A stretch of 64,000 bases of DNA, taken from NCBI GenBank assembly GCA_020445405.1, contig JAGRGQ010000008.1, positions 1-64,000 of the forward strand, read 5' to 3'. Numbering within the stretch: position 1 is the first letter of the stretch; each line of letters starts with the position of its first letter. Positions 41,622 to 51,595 of the stretch are shown piece after piece. The notes under the pieces were generated by a model that worked only from the letters and a program-made list of their open reading frames with translations, was not told the DNA's origin and ran no database searches. The translations under genes were made by a program, and so were the position numbers. Source of the DNA: Gammaproteobacteria bacterium. Lineage in GTDB: Bacteria; Pseudomonadota; Gammaproteobacteria; Chromatiales; Chromatiaceae.

Positions 41622-43454
41622 TTAAAACCCGTAGATAAGCGGCAGCAGAAAACTCAACGAGAGCCACATCAGCAGGCTGAGCGGCATGCCGATCCGGAGA
41701 AAGTCGGAAAAGGTGTAACCGCCGGCATTCATAACCAGCAGATTGGTCTGGTATCCCATCGGCGTGGCGTAACTCATATTGGCCCCGAACAGTACCGCAA
41801 GGACGAACGCTTCGGGAGGCTGTCCGAGTTGTTGGGCGATGCTTACTGCAATGGGCGTACCTATGACCGCTGCGGCATTGTTGGAGACGATGTTGGTCAG
41901 TATAGCCATCAGCAGCATCAGGCCGCTGAGCACCATACCGGGTGCGGCGCCATGGGTCAGATAGAGGAAGACCTGAGTGATATACGTCGTGCCGCCGGTC
42001 GTCAGCAGTGCATTGCCAAGCGCCAGGCTGGCTACCACGATCAGGATTACCTGGGCGCTTAGCGCGCTGGTGGCATCACGCCAGGTGAGGCACTGGGTGA
42101 GGATGAGCATCAAAGCGCCGAATACCGCACTGATCGCGATGGGCAGAATGTTCAATGCCGCAAGTATCACAATCATGGCCATGATCGCCAGCGCCAGCGG
42201 CGCCTTGTCCGTGTGGGGCAGATCGGTGGTGGCGTCGAGCACCAGCATATTACTGTCCTTTTTGAGCGCGGCTATCTGCGTCTTGGCGCCCTGAACCAGC
42301 AGTACATCGCTTACCTGGAGCAGTATATCGGCCAGTTCGTTTCCACCTCCCGGCCAGACCGCTCTGCCTTGCCGGTGCAGGGCAAGTACGACCAGATTGT
42401 AACGCTGGACAAAACGCGCCCGGCGCAGCGAAACGCCGGCGACCGAGGACCCCCGGACCACGACGACCTCGGCAATCTGCTGGTCCTTTGCCTGCAGTGG
42501 ATGCTCTTCATCCACCCGATATTCTCCCGAATAGAGGGGGGTGCCCAGTATCTGTTCGAACTCCTTGAGCTGTTGCGGAGTGTCGTTGACCAGCAGCCGG
42601 TCGCCGGACCTGAGCGTCACATCCGGAATGGGCAACAGGAAGGTATTGCTTCCCCTGTGGACACGCTCCACCTTGAGCCTGCCATCGGTGCGTTTCATCA
42701 CGTCTGCCAGGGTCTCGCCAATCAGTGGACTCTCCTCGGTAATGCTCAGCTCGGCCGCGAAGACCCTGGGGGATACATCGCTCATGGGCGTCTCCCGGGA
42801 CGGCAGCAGGCGGGGTGCGATGGCCCATAGATAGAAGATTCCCAGGAAACCGGCGATGGCCGCCGGCAGCAGGAAGTCGAACATGCCGATCGCCTTCAGT
42901 CCCATATCCGATGCCACCGAGACAACCAGAAGATTGGTCGAGGTCCCGATGGTGGTGCCCATTCCTCCCAAAAGCGTGGCCAGTCCCATCGGCATCAGCA
43001 CGCTGGACGGGGAGCGCTTGGTCCGCATCGCCACGCTGACCAGGATCGGGAGCAGCAGGACAACAATCGGGGTATTGTTGACGAAGGCGCTGAGCAGTGC
43101 CGCTATAACAAGCGTCAGCAGCAGCGACAATTGTGGCCAGCGCCCCCATAGTTTCGACAGAAGACGGCCCAGCGGCTCGAGCGCTCCGGTTCGCACCAGA
43201 CCCTGGCCGGCAACCATCAGCGCACACACTGCCACCAGCGCCTGATGCCCGAAGCCGGAGAACAGGTCCACCGCATGCAGCGTCTTCTGCCCGCTCTGGA
43301 ACGGAAACAGCGTCAACCCCAAAGTCAGTGCCACCAGTATTGTCAGGCTGGAGGTCTCCAGGGGGATGCGGTCACGTGAGAACAGCAGCAGCGCGATTGC
43401 TGTCAACAGCAGGATCAACAGCGCGTGAAGATTAGGCAGTTCGGGAAAAAACAC
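41622..43454 (-). CDS. SLC13-family anion transporter with two RCK_C domains
   Basis: A 610-residue membrane carrier. The N-terminal and C-terminal membrane blocks each carry the DASS signature: SAFVNNTPIVVLLLPI with TTIGTSTNLLV, and TNIVSNNAAAVIGTPIA. Between them are two cytoplasmic TrkA_C/RCK_C domains (about residues 215-385; LRSGDRLLVNDTPQQLKEF, LQVSDVLLVQGAKTQI). Such proteins transport sulfate, dicarboxylates or related anions with Na+ or H+. The start is GTG 43454 without a clear ribosome-binding site. Confidence 0.9.
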   Translation of the reverse strand: MFFPELPNLHALLILLLTAIALLLFSRDRIPLETSSLTILVALTLGLTLFPFQSGQKTLHAVDLFSGFGHQALVAVCALMVAGQGLVRTGALEPLGRLLSKLWGRWPQLSLLLTLVIAALLSAFVNNTPIVVLLLPILVSVAMRTKRSPSSVLMPMGLATLLGGMGTTIGTSTNLLVVSVASDMGLKAIGMFDFLLPAAIAGFLGIFYLWAIAPRLLPSRETPMSDVSPRVFAAELSITEESPLIGETLADVMKRTDGRLKVERVHRGSNTFLLPIPDVTLRSGDRLLVNDTPQQLKEFEQILGTPLYSGEYRVDEEHPLQAKDQQIAEVVVVRGSSVAGVSLRRARFVQRYNLVVLALHRQGRAVWPGGGNELADILLQVSDVLLVQGAKTQIAALKKDSNMLVLDATTDLPHTDKAPLALAIMAMIVILAALNILPIAISAVFGALMLILTQCLTWRDATSALSAQVILIVVASLALGNALLTTGGTTYITQVFLYLTHGAAPGMVLSGLMLLMAILTNIVSNNAAAVIGTPIAVSIAQQLGQPPEAFVLAVLFGANMSYATPMGYQTNLLVMNAGGYTFSDFLRIGMPLSLLMWLSLSFLLPLIYGF

Positions 43455-43826
43455 CGGGTTCGAAGTTCGCTCGGTCAGGGCTTGGAAAGTCAGAGTATAA
43501 CCCGGCTCGATAGGTGAATAATATCTCCCCGGAGCGTATCGAAACGGTTATTTGTCCGGAAAAGAGCGCGCCCGGGCGGAACCCGTGTGAGGCTGCAGAG
43601 CACCCATTCAGGCGCAGACCGGGCGTGACAACCACCGATCTCTTTCCCCGGCGACGGCATGACCGGACCGGTAAACAGTGAGCCACAAGGCAAAATGGCG
43701 GCTATCGTGTTTTGATCTACGGCGCTACCCGCAGCCCTGCCTGCTCCTGTGGAGGGTTGCAAATACTTGAAGTCCCAAATCAGGGATCTATAAATCCCCA
43801 GGTTTTAAGCAGAAGAGCGAACCCCC

Positions 43827-43940
43827 TCTTCCTCGCGGGGGAGAGGGTTGGGGTGAGGGGGGCAGCGGTGGATTCATTCAACCCCCACCCTGGCCCTCTC
43901 CCACTCATGGGAGAGGGGAGAGTCGGCTTTCAGCCGACTC
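43827..43940. repeat. Palindromic intergenic repeat (CCCTCTCC / GGAGAGGG type)
   Basis: An imperfect long inverted repeat with arms around 43838-43862 (GGGGGAGAGGGTTGGGGTGA) and 43890-43912 (CCCCCACCCTGGCCCTCTCC), followed by a perfect hairpin GAGTCGGCT-TTC-AGCCGACTC (43920-43940). G/C-rich units of this kind are widespread REP-like elements in proteobacteria. It lies in the 690-bp gap between the SLC13 gene and hipB. Confidence 0.7.
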
Positions 43941-44036
43941 GGATATTGTCTGACTGTAACCGAAGCTATCGGCTTCAGTCGGTTGAGTATTCACATAATT
44001 CGTCAATAATGCAATAATATTAATCTTTATAGCATT

Positions 44037-44062
44037 TATATCGTCGTTATTAACGATATAAT
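44037..44062 (+). promoter_or_regulatory. Probable HipB operator overlapping the hipBA promoter -10
   Basis: TATATCGT-N8-ACGATATA (44037-44060) is a perfect 8+8 inverted repeat with an 8-bp spacer, the same spacing as the E. coli HipB operator TATCC-N8-GGATA. A second dyad TCGTTA-T-TAACGA is nested in it. A perfect TATAAT (44057-44062) overlaps the right arm. A second TATAAT lies at 44121-44126, only 18 bp before the hipB ATG. Confidence 0.65.
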
Positions 44063-44143
44063 GTAACAGATACAGATCTAATAAGTCGCTATATATGACG
44101 AAAAAAATGTCAAATCAAAATATAATCTAAAGTTGTGACGACT

Positions 44144-44494
44144 ATGAAGATATCGGAACTCACCGCAGAGGATCTTGTTCTCGCTGAACTCGGCAAACGC
44201 ATTGCGCGGCGCCGGCTGGATCTCTCCATTACCCAGGCGGAGCTGGCTGAACAGGCCGGCGTCTCGAAGCGAACGGTGGAGAGAATCGAAGCCGGCGCCT
44301 CCGCGCAGATGTCCAACCTGATCCGTATATTCCGTGTGCTGGGCCTGATGCCGCGACTGGAAGGGTTGATTCCGGAGACGGGACCGGGACCGATGGAGCT
44401 GCTCAAACAGAAAGGCAAAGTCAGGCAGCGCGCCTCGTCACGCAAACGCCAGCAGAAGCCTCGGGAGGCCTGGTCCTGGGACGATGACAAGTGA
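44144..44494 (+). CDS. hipB: HipB-like antitoxin / helix-turn-helix regulator
   Basis: A 116-residue XRE-family DNA-binding protein. The helix-turn-helix is at about residues 27-60 (SITQAELAEQAGVSKRTVER with IEAG). The C-terminus is basic and ends REAWSWDDDK. It overlaps the hipA start by GTGA, the usual HipBA arrangement. It should neutralise HipA and repress the operon through the dyad upstream. ATG 44144 or GTG 44135 could be the start; neither has a ribosome-binding site, which fits a very short leader from the nearby TATAAT. Confidence 0.88.
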   Translation: MKISELTAEDLVLAELGKRIARRRLDLSITQAELAEQAGVSKRTVERIEAGASAQMSNLIRIFRVLGLMPRLEGLIPETGPGPMELLKQKGKVRQRASSRKRQQKPREAWSWDDDK

Positions 44495-45795
44495 GCACCG
44501 TGGCCGAGGTCAGACTCTGGGGCCGTACCATTGGCGCGGTTTCCCTGAACGACGGCGAGGAGGTTGCAGCATTCCAGTTTGAACCCGATTTCAGCCGCAG
44601 CGGTATCGAAGTGTCACCGCTCACAATGCCGCTCTCCAGCCGCATTTACAGCTTTCCCGAGCTGGCCCGCAAAACCTTTTTCGGCCTGCCAGGGCTGTTG
44701 GCGGATTCGCTGCCGGACAAATTCGGTAATGCATTGATTGATGCCTGGCTGGCTACGCAGGGCCGCCTTCCGGCCTCGTTCAATGCGGTCGAGCGGTTAT
44801 GCTATATCGGTCAGCGCGGGATGGGAGCGCTGGAGTTTGCACCCGCCACCGGACCTCGGGCAGGGCGTGCAAACCAGATCCGGATCGATCGACTGGTTGA
44901 GCTGGCGTCGCAGGTGCTGACCCATCGCTCCGATCTTAAGGTCTCCTTTTCCCGGGAGTATCAGATGCGGGCATTGACGGATATTCTGCGCGTCGGCACG
45001 TCGGCAGGCGGTGCGCGCGCCAAGGCGGTTATTGCCTGGAATCCGGTAACCAATGAGGTGCGTTCCGGTCAGATACCGGCGGGTGAGGGCTTCCAGTACT
45101 GGTTGCTGAAATTTGACGGCGTCCGGGGCAACAGGGACAAGGAGCTGGATGATCCGCTGGGCTACGGCATCATCGAGTATGCCTACTCGAAAATGGCGGG
45201 GGATTGCGGGATCGAGATGAGCGAATGCCGCCTGTTCGAGGAGAACGGCCGGCGACACTTTATGACCCGCCGCTTCGACCGTCTTCCCGGTGGCGCGAAG
45301 CTGCACATGCAGTCGCTGTGCGCGCTGGCCCATTACGATTTCAACCTGGCGGGGGCATACAGCTACGAACAGGCGTTGCTGGCGATGCGGCAGCTGGGAC
45401 TGCCCATGCGCGCGATTGAACAGCAGTTCCGACGCATGGCTTTCAACATTGTCGCGCGCAATCAGGACGACCACGTCAAGAATATCGCTTTTCTGATGGA
45501 CAAACAGGGCAACTGGTCGCTGGCGCCCGCATTCGACGTGACCTACAGCTTTAATCCCTCGGGTGCATGGACGGCCCGTCACCAGATGACATTGAACGGT
45601 AAACGCGACGATTTCAAGCTGGACGATTTCAACGCGTGTGCGAAGGCCGCCGCGATGAAACGCGGCCGGGCGGAGTCGATTCTCGGAGACGTTCGGGAAA
45701 CGGTCGCTCGCTGGCGTGATTATGCTGAGGAGGCCGGCGTGAATTCAGCGCAAAGCGATCAAATCCAGCGCGCGCTCAGGTTAGACGGGTACTGA
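44491..45795 (+). CDS. hipA: HipA-family serine/threonine kinase toxin
   Basis: A 434-residue HipA kinase. The Gly-rich loop GTSAGGARAKAVIAW lies near residue 168, the catalytic loop is NIVARNQDDHVKNIAF near 322, and DVTYSF follows as the metal-binding motif. E. coli HipA phosphorylates glutamyl-tRNA synthetase and blocks translation; the target here is unknown. The N-terminal HipA_N region (SFPELARKTFFGLPGLLADS) is complete. Key residues look intact, so the toxin is probably active. Confidence 0.93.
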   Translation: MSTVAEVRLWGRTIGAVSLNDGEEVAAFQFEPDFSRSGIEVSPLTMPLSSRIYSFPELARKTFFGLPGLLADSLPDKFGNALIDAWLATQGRLPASFNAVERLCYIGQRGMGALEFAPATGPRAGRANQIRIDRLVELASQVLTHRSDLKVSFSREYQMRALTDILRVGTSAGGARAKAVIAWNPVTNEVRSGQIPAGEGFQYWLLKFDGVRGNRDKELDDPLGYGIIEYAYSKMAGDCGIEMSECRLFEENGRRHFMTRRFDRLPGGAKLHMQSLCALAHYDFNLAGAYSYEQALLAMRQLGLPMRAIEQQFRRMAFNIVARNQDDHVKNIAFLMDKQGNWSLAPAFDVTYSFNPSGAWTARHQMTLNGKRDDFKLDDFNACAKAAAMKRGRAESILGDVRETVARWRDYAEEAGVNSAQSDQIQRALRLDGY

Positions 45796-45995
45796 CACAA
45801 TGGCGGTCCGGAATCGGATGCAGTTTTCAGACCCGTACCCCGGTAATTTTCCGCTACGGCCTGCTGGAATTTCACCAGGTCTTCCCTGTTGTCCGGCATT
45901 CTTCTATTCTGCGCTTTATCCATTCAGCCAGGGGTTCGATTTCGCTGACTTATTTTTTCCTGCTACCGGTTTCCGAACGCTCTCCACAGTTAGCC

Positions 45996-47261
45996 ATGTT
46001 TAAATTCATCCATGCCGCCGACATACACCTCGACAGCGCACTGCATGGTCTGGAGCGCTATGAGGGCGCGCCGGTGGATGAGATCCGCAGCGCGACCCGC
46101 CGCGCCTTCGACAATCTGGTCCAGCTCGCGATCGACGAGGCGGTGGCGTTCGTACTGCTGGCCGGCGACCTCTATGATGGCGACTGGCGCGATTACAACA
46201 CCGGTCTTTATTTCGTAGAGCGCATGGGCAGGCTCCGGGAAGCGGGCATCGGCGTGTTCATAGTTGCGGGCAATCACGATGCCGCCAGCCAGATTACCCG
46301 GCATCTCCGCCTGCCGGACAACGTCCGGCTGTTTTCCACCAGGCGTCCTGAACGAATTGTTCTCGATGGTCAGGATGTGGCGATAATCGGACAGGGTTTT
46401 TCCAAACGGTCGGTAACCGACGATCTGTCGCTGGCCTACCCGCAGGGAGACCCGCAGCTGTTCAATATTGGTCTGCTGCATACCTGTCTCGACGGCAAGC
46501 CGGGGCACGAACCCTACGCACCCTGCACCGTCGATGGGCTGCTCTCCAAAGGTTATCAGTACTGGGCGCTGGGGCACGTACATAAACGTGAGGAGGTGCA
46601 TCGTTATCCGTGGATCGTTTTTCCGGGAAATATTCAGGGACGGCATATTCGCGAGCAGGGACCCAAGGGGTGCACGCTGGTGTCGGTTGAAAACGGCCAG
46701 ATCACCGCGGTGGAGCAGCGCGACCTCGACGTGATGCGCTGGTCTCTGTGTGCACCGGACGTTTCCACGTGCGAGACCGTGGATGATATTTACCAGCGGG
46801 TGCGTGAGCGACTGCAATCGGCTGCAGATGCCGCCGATGGGAGGCCGGTTGCGGTACGCCTGGCGCTGCGCGGCGCCAGTGCCGCGCATGCGGCGCTGCA
46901 TGCGGACCGGGAGCGCTGGATCCAGGAGTACCGGGCCATGGCGACTGGACTCGGCGGTGCCGGAATCTGGTTGGAGAGGGTCTCGATCGGGACAAATGCG
47001 TCTGTTTCCGCCGATGAGATTGCTGCGCGAGAGGGCGCATTGGGCGGTCTCCTGCATGCCGTTGACGGAATGGAGATGGACAGTTCGGCGCTGGACGAGC
47101 TTGCCCGTGAGCTGTCGGTATTGCGCCGCAAGCTTCCCGCGGAGCTGCTGGGTGGAGAAGAGGCGTACGATCCAACCGATCCGGATCTGCTCAGGGAGAC
47201 GCTGCAGGATATCAAGGTGCTGCTGGTCAACCGGTTGCTCTCGACGCAGGTCGGACCGTGA
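45996..47261 (+). CDS. YhaO/SbcD-like metallophosphoesterase (DNA exonuclease subunit)
   Basis: A 421-residue Mre11/SbcD-type nuclease. Metal ligands are visible in order: ADIHLDS (residues 8-14), LAGDLYDGDW, VAGNHDAAS, LLHTC and ALGHVHKRE. The domain after about residue 270 differs from SbcD and matches the YhaO pattern. It overlaps its partner by GTGA. The pair should process DNA ends with ATP control. It lies 200 bp downstream of hipA. Confidence 0.9.
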   Translation: MFKFIHAADIHLDSALHGLERYEGAPVDEIRSATRRAFDNLVQLAIDEAVAFVLLAGDLYDGDWRDYNTGLYFVERMGRLREAGIGVFIVAGNHDAASQITRHLRLPDNVRLFSTRRPERIVLDGQDVAIIGQGFSKRSVTDDLSLAYPQGDPQLFNIGLLHTCLDGKPGHEPYAPCTVDGLLSKGYQYWALGHVHKREEVHRYPWIVFPGNIQGRHIREQGPKGCTLVSVENGQITAVEQRDLDVMRWSLCAPDVSTCETVDDIYQRVRERLQSAADAADGRPVAVRLALRGASAAHAALHADRERWIQEYRAMATGLGGAGIWLERVSIGTNASVSADEIAAREGALGGLLHAVDGMEMDSSALDELARELSVLRRKLPAELLGGEEAYDPTDPDLLRETLQDIKVLLVNRLLSTQVGP

Positions 47262-50200
47262 GAATAGAGCAGTTGAATCTTGCCGCATTCGGACCGTTCA
47301 GTGAGCGGGTTCTGGCCTTGGATGGCGCCGGCCTCCATATCGTCTACGGTCCCAATGAAGCGGGTAAAAGTTCGGCGCTGCGCGGTTTGAAAGCGCTGCT
47401 GTATGGCGTTGAAGAGCGTACGCTGGACAACTTCATTCATGCCAATGACAAACTTCGTATTGTCGGCAGGCTGCGCATGGACGATGGGAAAGCGCTCAGC
47501 TTCGTCCGGCGAAAGGGGCGAAAAAACACCCTGTTGACCCCCGCCGGCGAAGTGCTTGACGAACAGGTGCTGGCACCTTTCCTGCTGGGAGTGAACCAGC
47601 AGCTGTTCCAGACGCTGTTCGGCATTGATCACGCGGCGCTGGTGCAGGGGGGGCAGGAGATTCTCGAACAGAAGGGGGAGGTGGGGCAGGCACTTTTTTC
47701 GGCGGCGCTCGGCAGCCACGCGCTGCACAGGCTGATGGCCCAGCTCGATGAAGAAGCCGATGCGCTGTTTCGGCCCAGGGGTTCGAATCAAAAGCTGAAC
47801 TCGGCGCTGAACTCCTACCATGAATGCAACAAGCGCATCAGGGAGAGTTCGCTGTCGTCCAGTATGTGGGAGGAGCAGCGCTCTGCATTGGAACGGACCA
47901 CGAAGGAGCTGGAGGCGATTCAGTCCGAGCTGACCGGCAGCCGGACGGAGGTTAACCGGCTGCAGCGCATTCAGCGTGTGCTGCCGAAACTGGCCAGGCG
48001 ACGGGAGCTGTCCGGAGAACTGAAATCGCTGGGCGATGTGGTTGTCCTCTCCCCGGACTTCGCGCTGCGCCGGCAGAAAACGGTGAATGCGCTGGAGACC
48101 GCGCGCGCAATCGTCGTCCAGGCGGCCCCCCGCCTGGACGAATTACTGAGACAGCTCGAAGGGTTGTCGGTAAACCGGGCGTTGCTGGATCAGGCGGAGC
48201 GTATCGAAGAGCTGCATGCGCGTCTGGGCGGTTATCGAAAATCGTTGCAGGAGCGGCCGCACATCGAGGCGGAAGCGCGTCTGCGGTTGAACGATGCCGC
48301 ATCGATACTCAAAGAGATTCATCCGGATCTCGAACCGGGGGAGATCGAGCAATTGCGCTTCGTGCCGGCGAGGCAAAAAGCCGTGTCCGAAGCCGGCAGC
48401 CGGAAATCGGTGCTGATTTCCCAGATAAACCAGCTGGAATCAGCGCTTACCAAAGCGCAAAACCGTCTGAGGGAGGTCCGACGTGCAGTTGCGGAGAACC
48501 CGGAGTCAAACTCGCCGGAGGCGTTGCTCAGGGCAATCTCCACGGCCAGGAAAGAGGGCGATCTGGACCGTACCATTCTGGCCATACGGAGCGAGCTTGC
48601 GAAGCTGCAGGCGGAATGCACCGATGCGCTTTCCCGCCTCGCGTTCTGGAACGGCGCACTGGAGGATCTGGCGGGCCTGTGTCTGCCGAATCGGGAGAGC
48701 ATCAATCATTACGAAGCGGAGTATGACGAACTCAGGACGGACCTCCAGCGGCTTGAGGGGGAGCGGGAGAAAACCGCAAATGCATTACAGGAGACCCTGC
48801 TGAGACTGGATGAGATCAGGCTCGCGGGAAACGTGCCGACCGAAGCCGACCTGACCGATTCCAGGTCCCGGCGTGACCGGGTATGGCAGTTGTTGCGGCG
48901 GCACTGGGTTGGCGGTGAGGAGGTGTCGGCGGAAGCCAGCCGCTATGGCGGCGAAGGCGCTTTACCGGATCTATTCGAGAACAGGCTGATGGATGCCGAT
49001 GAGCTGTCGGACCGCTTGCGCCGTGAAGCGGACCGGGTGGCTGAAATGGCAACGCTCCAGGCCAGGCAGGCGGCCGGGCAGCGGCAGATAGCGGAGATTT
49101 CCGGGCAGCTTGAGCTCTGCGGCGACAGGAAGCAGCGACTAGATGCCGATTGGCGGACCCTGTGGCGTTGCTGCGGAATTGTTCCCCGGGCTCCGCGCGA
49201 GATGCGTACCTGGCTGGATGAGTGCGAAAAACTGCGTCAGCGGGCAGCGGAGCTGCATACGTTGGATCGCAGGCATCGTGAGCTCGAACAGACGCGAAAG
49301 AAGCATATCGGGCTGCTGAATCGACAGCTGACACAACTCGGCGCGGAGAGCCTGGCGGGCGAAGAATTGGAGTCGGTGCTTGCGGAAAGCGAAGTCCTTG
49401 CCCGGCAGCTCGATCAGCGCAGACGCAAGCGCGATATGCTGCAAAAAGAGATGGAAGAACGGGAAGCCGATATGGAGTCGCTGGCTGAAGAGCACCGGCT
49501 GGCGAGGGCAGCGCTGGCAGCATGGGCACGCCAATGGGCGGATTCGATGGAGAGTTTTGGGCTGCGCAGCGATGCGTCGCCGTCCGAGGCGGGCGACTAC
49601 ATCGAAAAAGTCAGACTGCTGTTTAGCATAGAGCACGAAGCGGAAAAACTGCGGATGCGCCTCGACAGTGTCGATCAGGATGTCGCCTCTTTTCGCCGCG
49701 AGGTGGAGAAGCTGGTCGCCGGTACGGCTACGGAATTAAGCAAACTGCCTGCTGATGATGCATTGATGCGCATTAAATCACTGTTATCGGAGACCCGTGA
49801 CAGGGAGACGAGGCGCCAACAGATGGCGGCAGAGGTCGCACGGATGCAACGGGAGATCCGGGATTCGCAGGCATCCATCCGGGCTATGACCGACAGGCTG
49901 GAATCATTATGCATCGAGGCAAAAGCCAATGCGCCTGAGGAGCTGGAAGCGGCGGAACGCAGATCGGTTCAATTCCATCGAATAAGGGAGAAAATCGAAT
50001 CGATCGAACAGCAGATCCTGGATGCGGGTGAAGGCGCGAACATTGCGGCATTGGAGGCCGAATCCGCAGGGACGCATCCGGATACGCTGCCTGGGAGAAT
50101 CGATGAGTTGCGCAACAGGATCGAGGATGAACTTGAACCGAAGCGTATCGAACTGGCACAGACAAAAGGGCGTGAAGAGAAAGAGCTGGAACTCATGGAC

Positions 50201-50836
50201 GGCAGCGACCGGGCCGCATTGCTTGCGGATCGGGCTCAGGCCATACTCGCCACTATCCGTACCGAAGCCGAGCGTTATGTACAGGTGAAGCTCGCGGGAA
50301 AAATATTGCGCGATCAGATCGAGCTTTACCGCAGAGAGAATCAGGGCCCACTGGTTCGCCGGGCCGGCGAACATTTCGCAGCGCTTACGCTCGGCTCGTT
50401 CGAGGCGCTGACGACCCACTTCAATGAACGGGACGAGCCTGTCCTTGCGGGCGTTCGGCCCGGTGGCGAGCAGGTGTACGTGGAAGGGATGAGTGCCGGT
50501 ACCCGCGACCAGCTCTATCTGGCGCTGCGCCTCGCTTCTCTTGAAAAATATATGGAAAGTTCAGAGCCGATGCCTTTCATCGTGGACGATGTACTGGTGG
50601 ATTTCGACGACCGACGCTCGCAAGCGGCGTTGCAGGCACTGGCGACATTGGCTGAAAAGACGCAGGTTATTCTGTTTACGCACCACTCCCGGCTGGTGGA
50701 GCAGGCCGGGCAATTGCAGGGACCGGTCCAGGTGCATGCCTTGGGTGCGGCCGCAATAATCGAAGAGGTTGAATCCAGAAGATCAGAGCCGATTGATCCG
50801 CCGCTGATTATTAGGGAAAAGATCGATCGGCTCTGA
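47258..50836 (+). CDS. YhaN/SbcC-like ATPase with long coiled coil
   Basis: A 1192-residue SMC/Rad50-like ATPase. Walker A is GPNEAGKSS at 31-39; the ABC signature is GMSAGTRDQLYLALRLASLE near 1077; Walker B and D-loop are PFIVDDVLVDFDDRRS near 1105; the H-loop is LFTHHSRL. Between them are extended coiled-coil segments. The N-terminal ALLYGVEERTLDNFIHANDK is typical of YhaN proteins. It begins with GTG at the end of the nuclease gene. The pair resembles SbcCD and may act in DNA repair or phage defence. Confidence 0.9.
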   Translation: MRIEQLNLAAFGPFSERVLALDGAGLHIVYGPNEAGKSSALRGLKALLYGVEERTLDNFIHANDKLRIVGRLRMDDGKALSFVRRKGRKNTLLTPAGEVLDEQVLAPFLLGVNQQLFQTLFGIDHAALVQGGQEILEQKGEVGQALFSAALGSHALHRLMAQLDEEADALFRPRGSNQKLNSALNSYHECNKRIRESSLSSSMWEEQRSALERTTKELEAIQSELTGSRTEVNRLQRIQRVLPKLARRRELSGELKSLGDVVVLSPDFALRRQKTVNALETARAIVVQAAPRLDELLRQLEGLSVNRALLDQAERIEELHARLGGYRKSLQERPHIEAEARLRLNDAASILKEIHPDLEPGEIEQLRFVPARQKAVSEAGSRKSVLISQINQLESALTKAQNRLREVRRAVAENPESNSPEALLRAISTARKEGDLDRTILAIRSELAKLQAECTDALSRLAFWNGALEDLAGLCLPNRESINHYEAEYDELRTDLQRLEGEREKTANALQETLLRLDEIRLAGNVPTEADLTDSRSRRDRVWQLLRRHWVGGEEVSAEASRYGGEGALPDLFENRLMDADELSDRLRREADRVAEMATLQARQAAGQRQIAEISGQLELCGDRKQRLDADWRTLWRCCGIVPRAPREMRTWLDECEKLRQRAAELHTLDRRHRELEQTRKKHIGLLNRQLTQLGAESLAGEELESVLAESEVLARQLDQRRRKRDMLQKEMEEREADMESLAEEHRLARAALAAWARQWADSMESFGLRSDASPSEAGDYIEKVRLLFSIEHEAEKLRMRLDSVDQDVASFRREVEKLVAGTATELSKLPADDALMRIKSLLSETRDRETRRQQMAAEVARMQREIRDSQASIRAMTDRLESLCIEAKANAPEELEAAERRSVQFHRIREKIESIEQQILDAGEGANIAALEAESAGTHPDTLPGRIDELRNRIEDELEPKRIELAQTKGREEKELELMDGSDRAALLADRAQAILATIRTEAERYVQVKLAGKILRDQIELYRRENQGPLVRRAGEHFAALTLGSFEALTTHFNERDEPVLAGVRPGGEQVYVEGMSAGTRDQLYLALRLASLEKYMESSEPMPFIVDDVLVDFDDRRSQAALQALATLAEKTQVILFTHHSRLVEQAGQLQGPVQVHALGAAAIIEEVESRRSEPIDPPLIIREKIDRL

Positions 50837-50849
50837 ACCTTTTCCCTGC

Positions 50850-51278
50850 CTAATGCGTGATGCGCTGGATGATTTTATGCACCTCGTCCTCAAGTTCGCT
50901 GGAAGGTGTTACCACCACCAGCCGCTCTTTGACCTTGGTGCTGTAACGCTGGACATCGCTGGCTTTTTCGTAAACCACGCGAAGCTCGTCCACCACTTTT
51001 TCGACTTCCAGCGGCTTCATGCCGTGATCCTGAACCAGTTTGTTCAGTCCGCTGACCTCTCCGTCGTGAATCCATGCGAGTCCGAACTTTTTGGGGGGCT
51101 TTCCGATGAAAACGTAGGCTGCATGCTTCGACGGGACCACTTCCAGTGGATCGGAAACCTTGTCCGCCAATTCAGTGAGCTGGCTTTCCACCTCGGCTAT
51201 CCGGCGCGCCGCATCGGTGGCCTGGTCTATCTGTGGGTAATCGATTTTGGATGAAAACAGTGTGCTTAATAGTCCCAT
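50850..51278 (-). CDS. Conserved-looking soluble protein of unknown function
   Basis: A 142-residue protein with no signal peptide or membrane helix. It contains a coiled-coil-prone N-terminus (TDAARRIAEVESQLTELADK), then a small alpha/beta part (AYVFIGKPPKKFGLAWIHDG; LNKLVQDHGMKPLEVEKVVD) and a charged C-terminus. A very good AGGAGG ribosome-binding site lies 5-6 bp before the ATG. I do not recognise the family. It converges with the YhaN-like gene. Confidence 0.75.
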   Translation of the reverse strand: MGLLSTLFSSKIDYPQIDQATDAARRIAEVESQLTELADKVSDPLEVVPSKHAAYVFIGKPPKKFGLAWIHDGEVSGLNKLVQDHGMKPLEVEKVVDELRVVYEKASDVQRYSTKVKERLVVVTPSSELEDEVHKIIQRITH

Positions 51279-51324
51279 GACTCCCTCCTGTTAAGTCAAT
51301 CAGACAAGTTAAAGAGACAACATT

Positions 51325-51595
51325 AGAACCTATCTCATATTTCCCCGCGAACCGCGTTGCTGTCCGAAATGCGTGCCTGCAAGGCGCGCTGCGCAGCACA
51401 GTACACAATGTACGGGCAAGCGGCGCAACACGGCAGGGGCGCATTTCGGACGCAACTCCCTGGGGACCGGGCGATTTTGGCTCCTGGCTTTGTTGCGGCT
51501 CGCTTATGTAGCATTGGCTACACCACGCTCGCCGCGTCGCGCCATGAACCAAAATCACCACGGTCGCGGCCGCGCGGGAATGTGAGATAGGTTCT
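51325..51595. repeat. 271-bp MITE-like element with 13-bp perfect terminal inverted repeats
   Basis: Left end AGAACCTATCTCA (51325-51337), right end TGAGATAGGTTCT (51583-51595). Inside are two further inverted repeats: GTCCGAAATGCG (51362-51373) with CGCATTTCGGAC (51440-51451), and a GGCGATTTTGG stretch near 51468 with its complement near 51550. There is no transposase frame and no clear target duplication. Three partial copies occur at 52732, 59269 and 63567. Confidence 0.8.

Noticed and set aside
51357..51590. 77-codon frame inside the 271-bp repeat
   Set aside because: It lies within the inverted-repeat element and is best explained as a by-product of repeat sequence.
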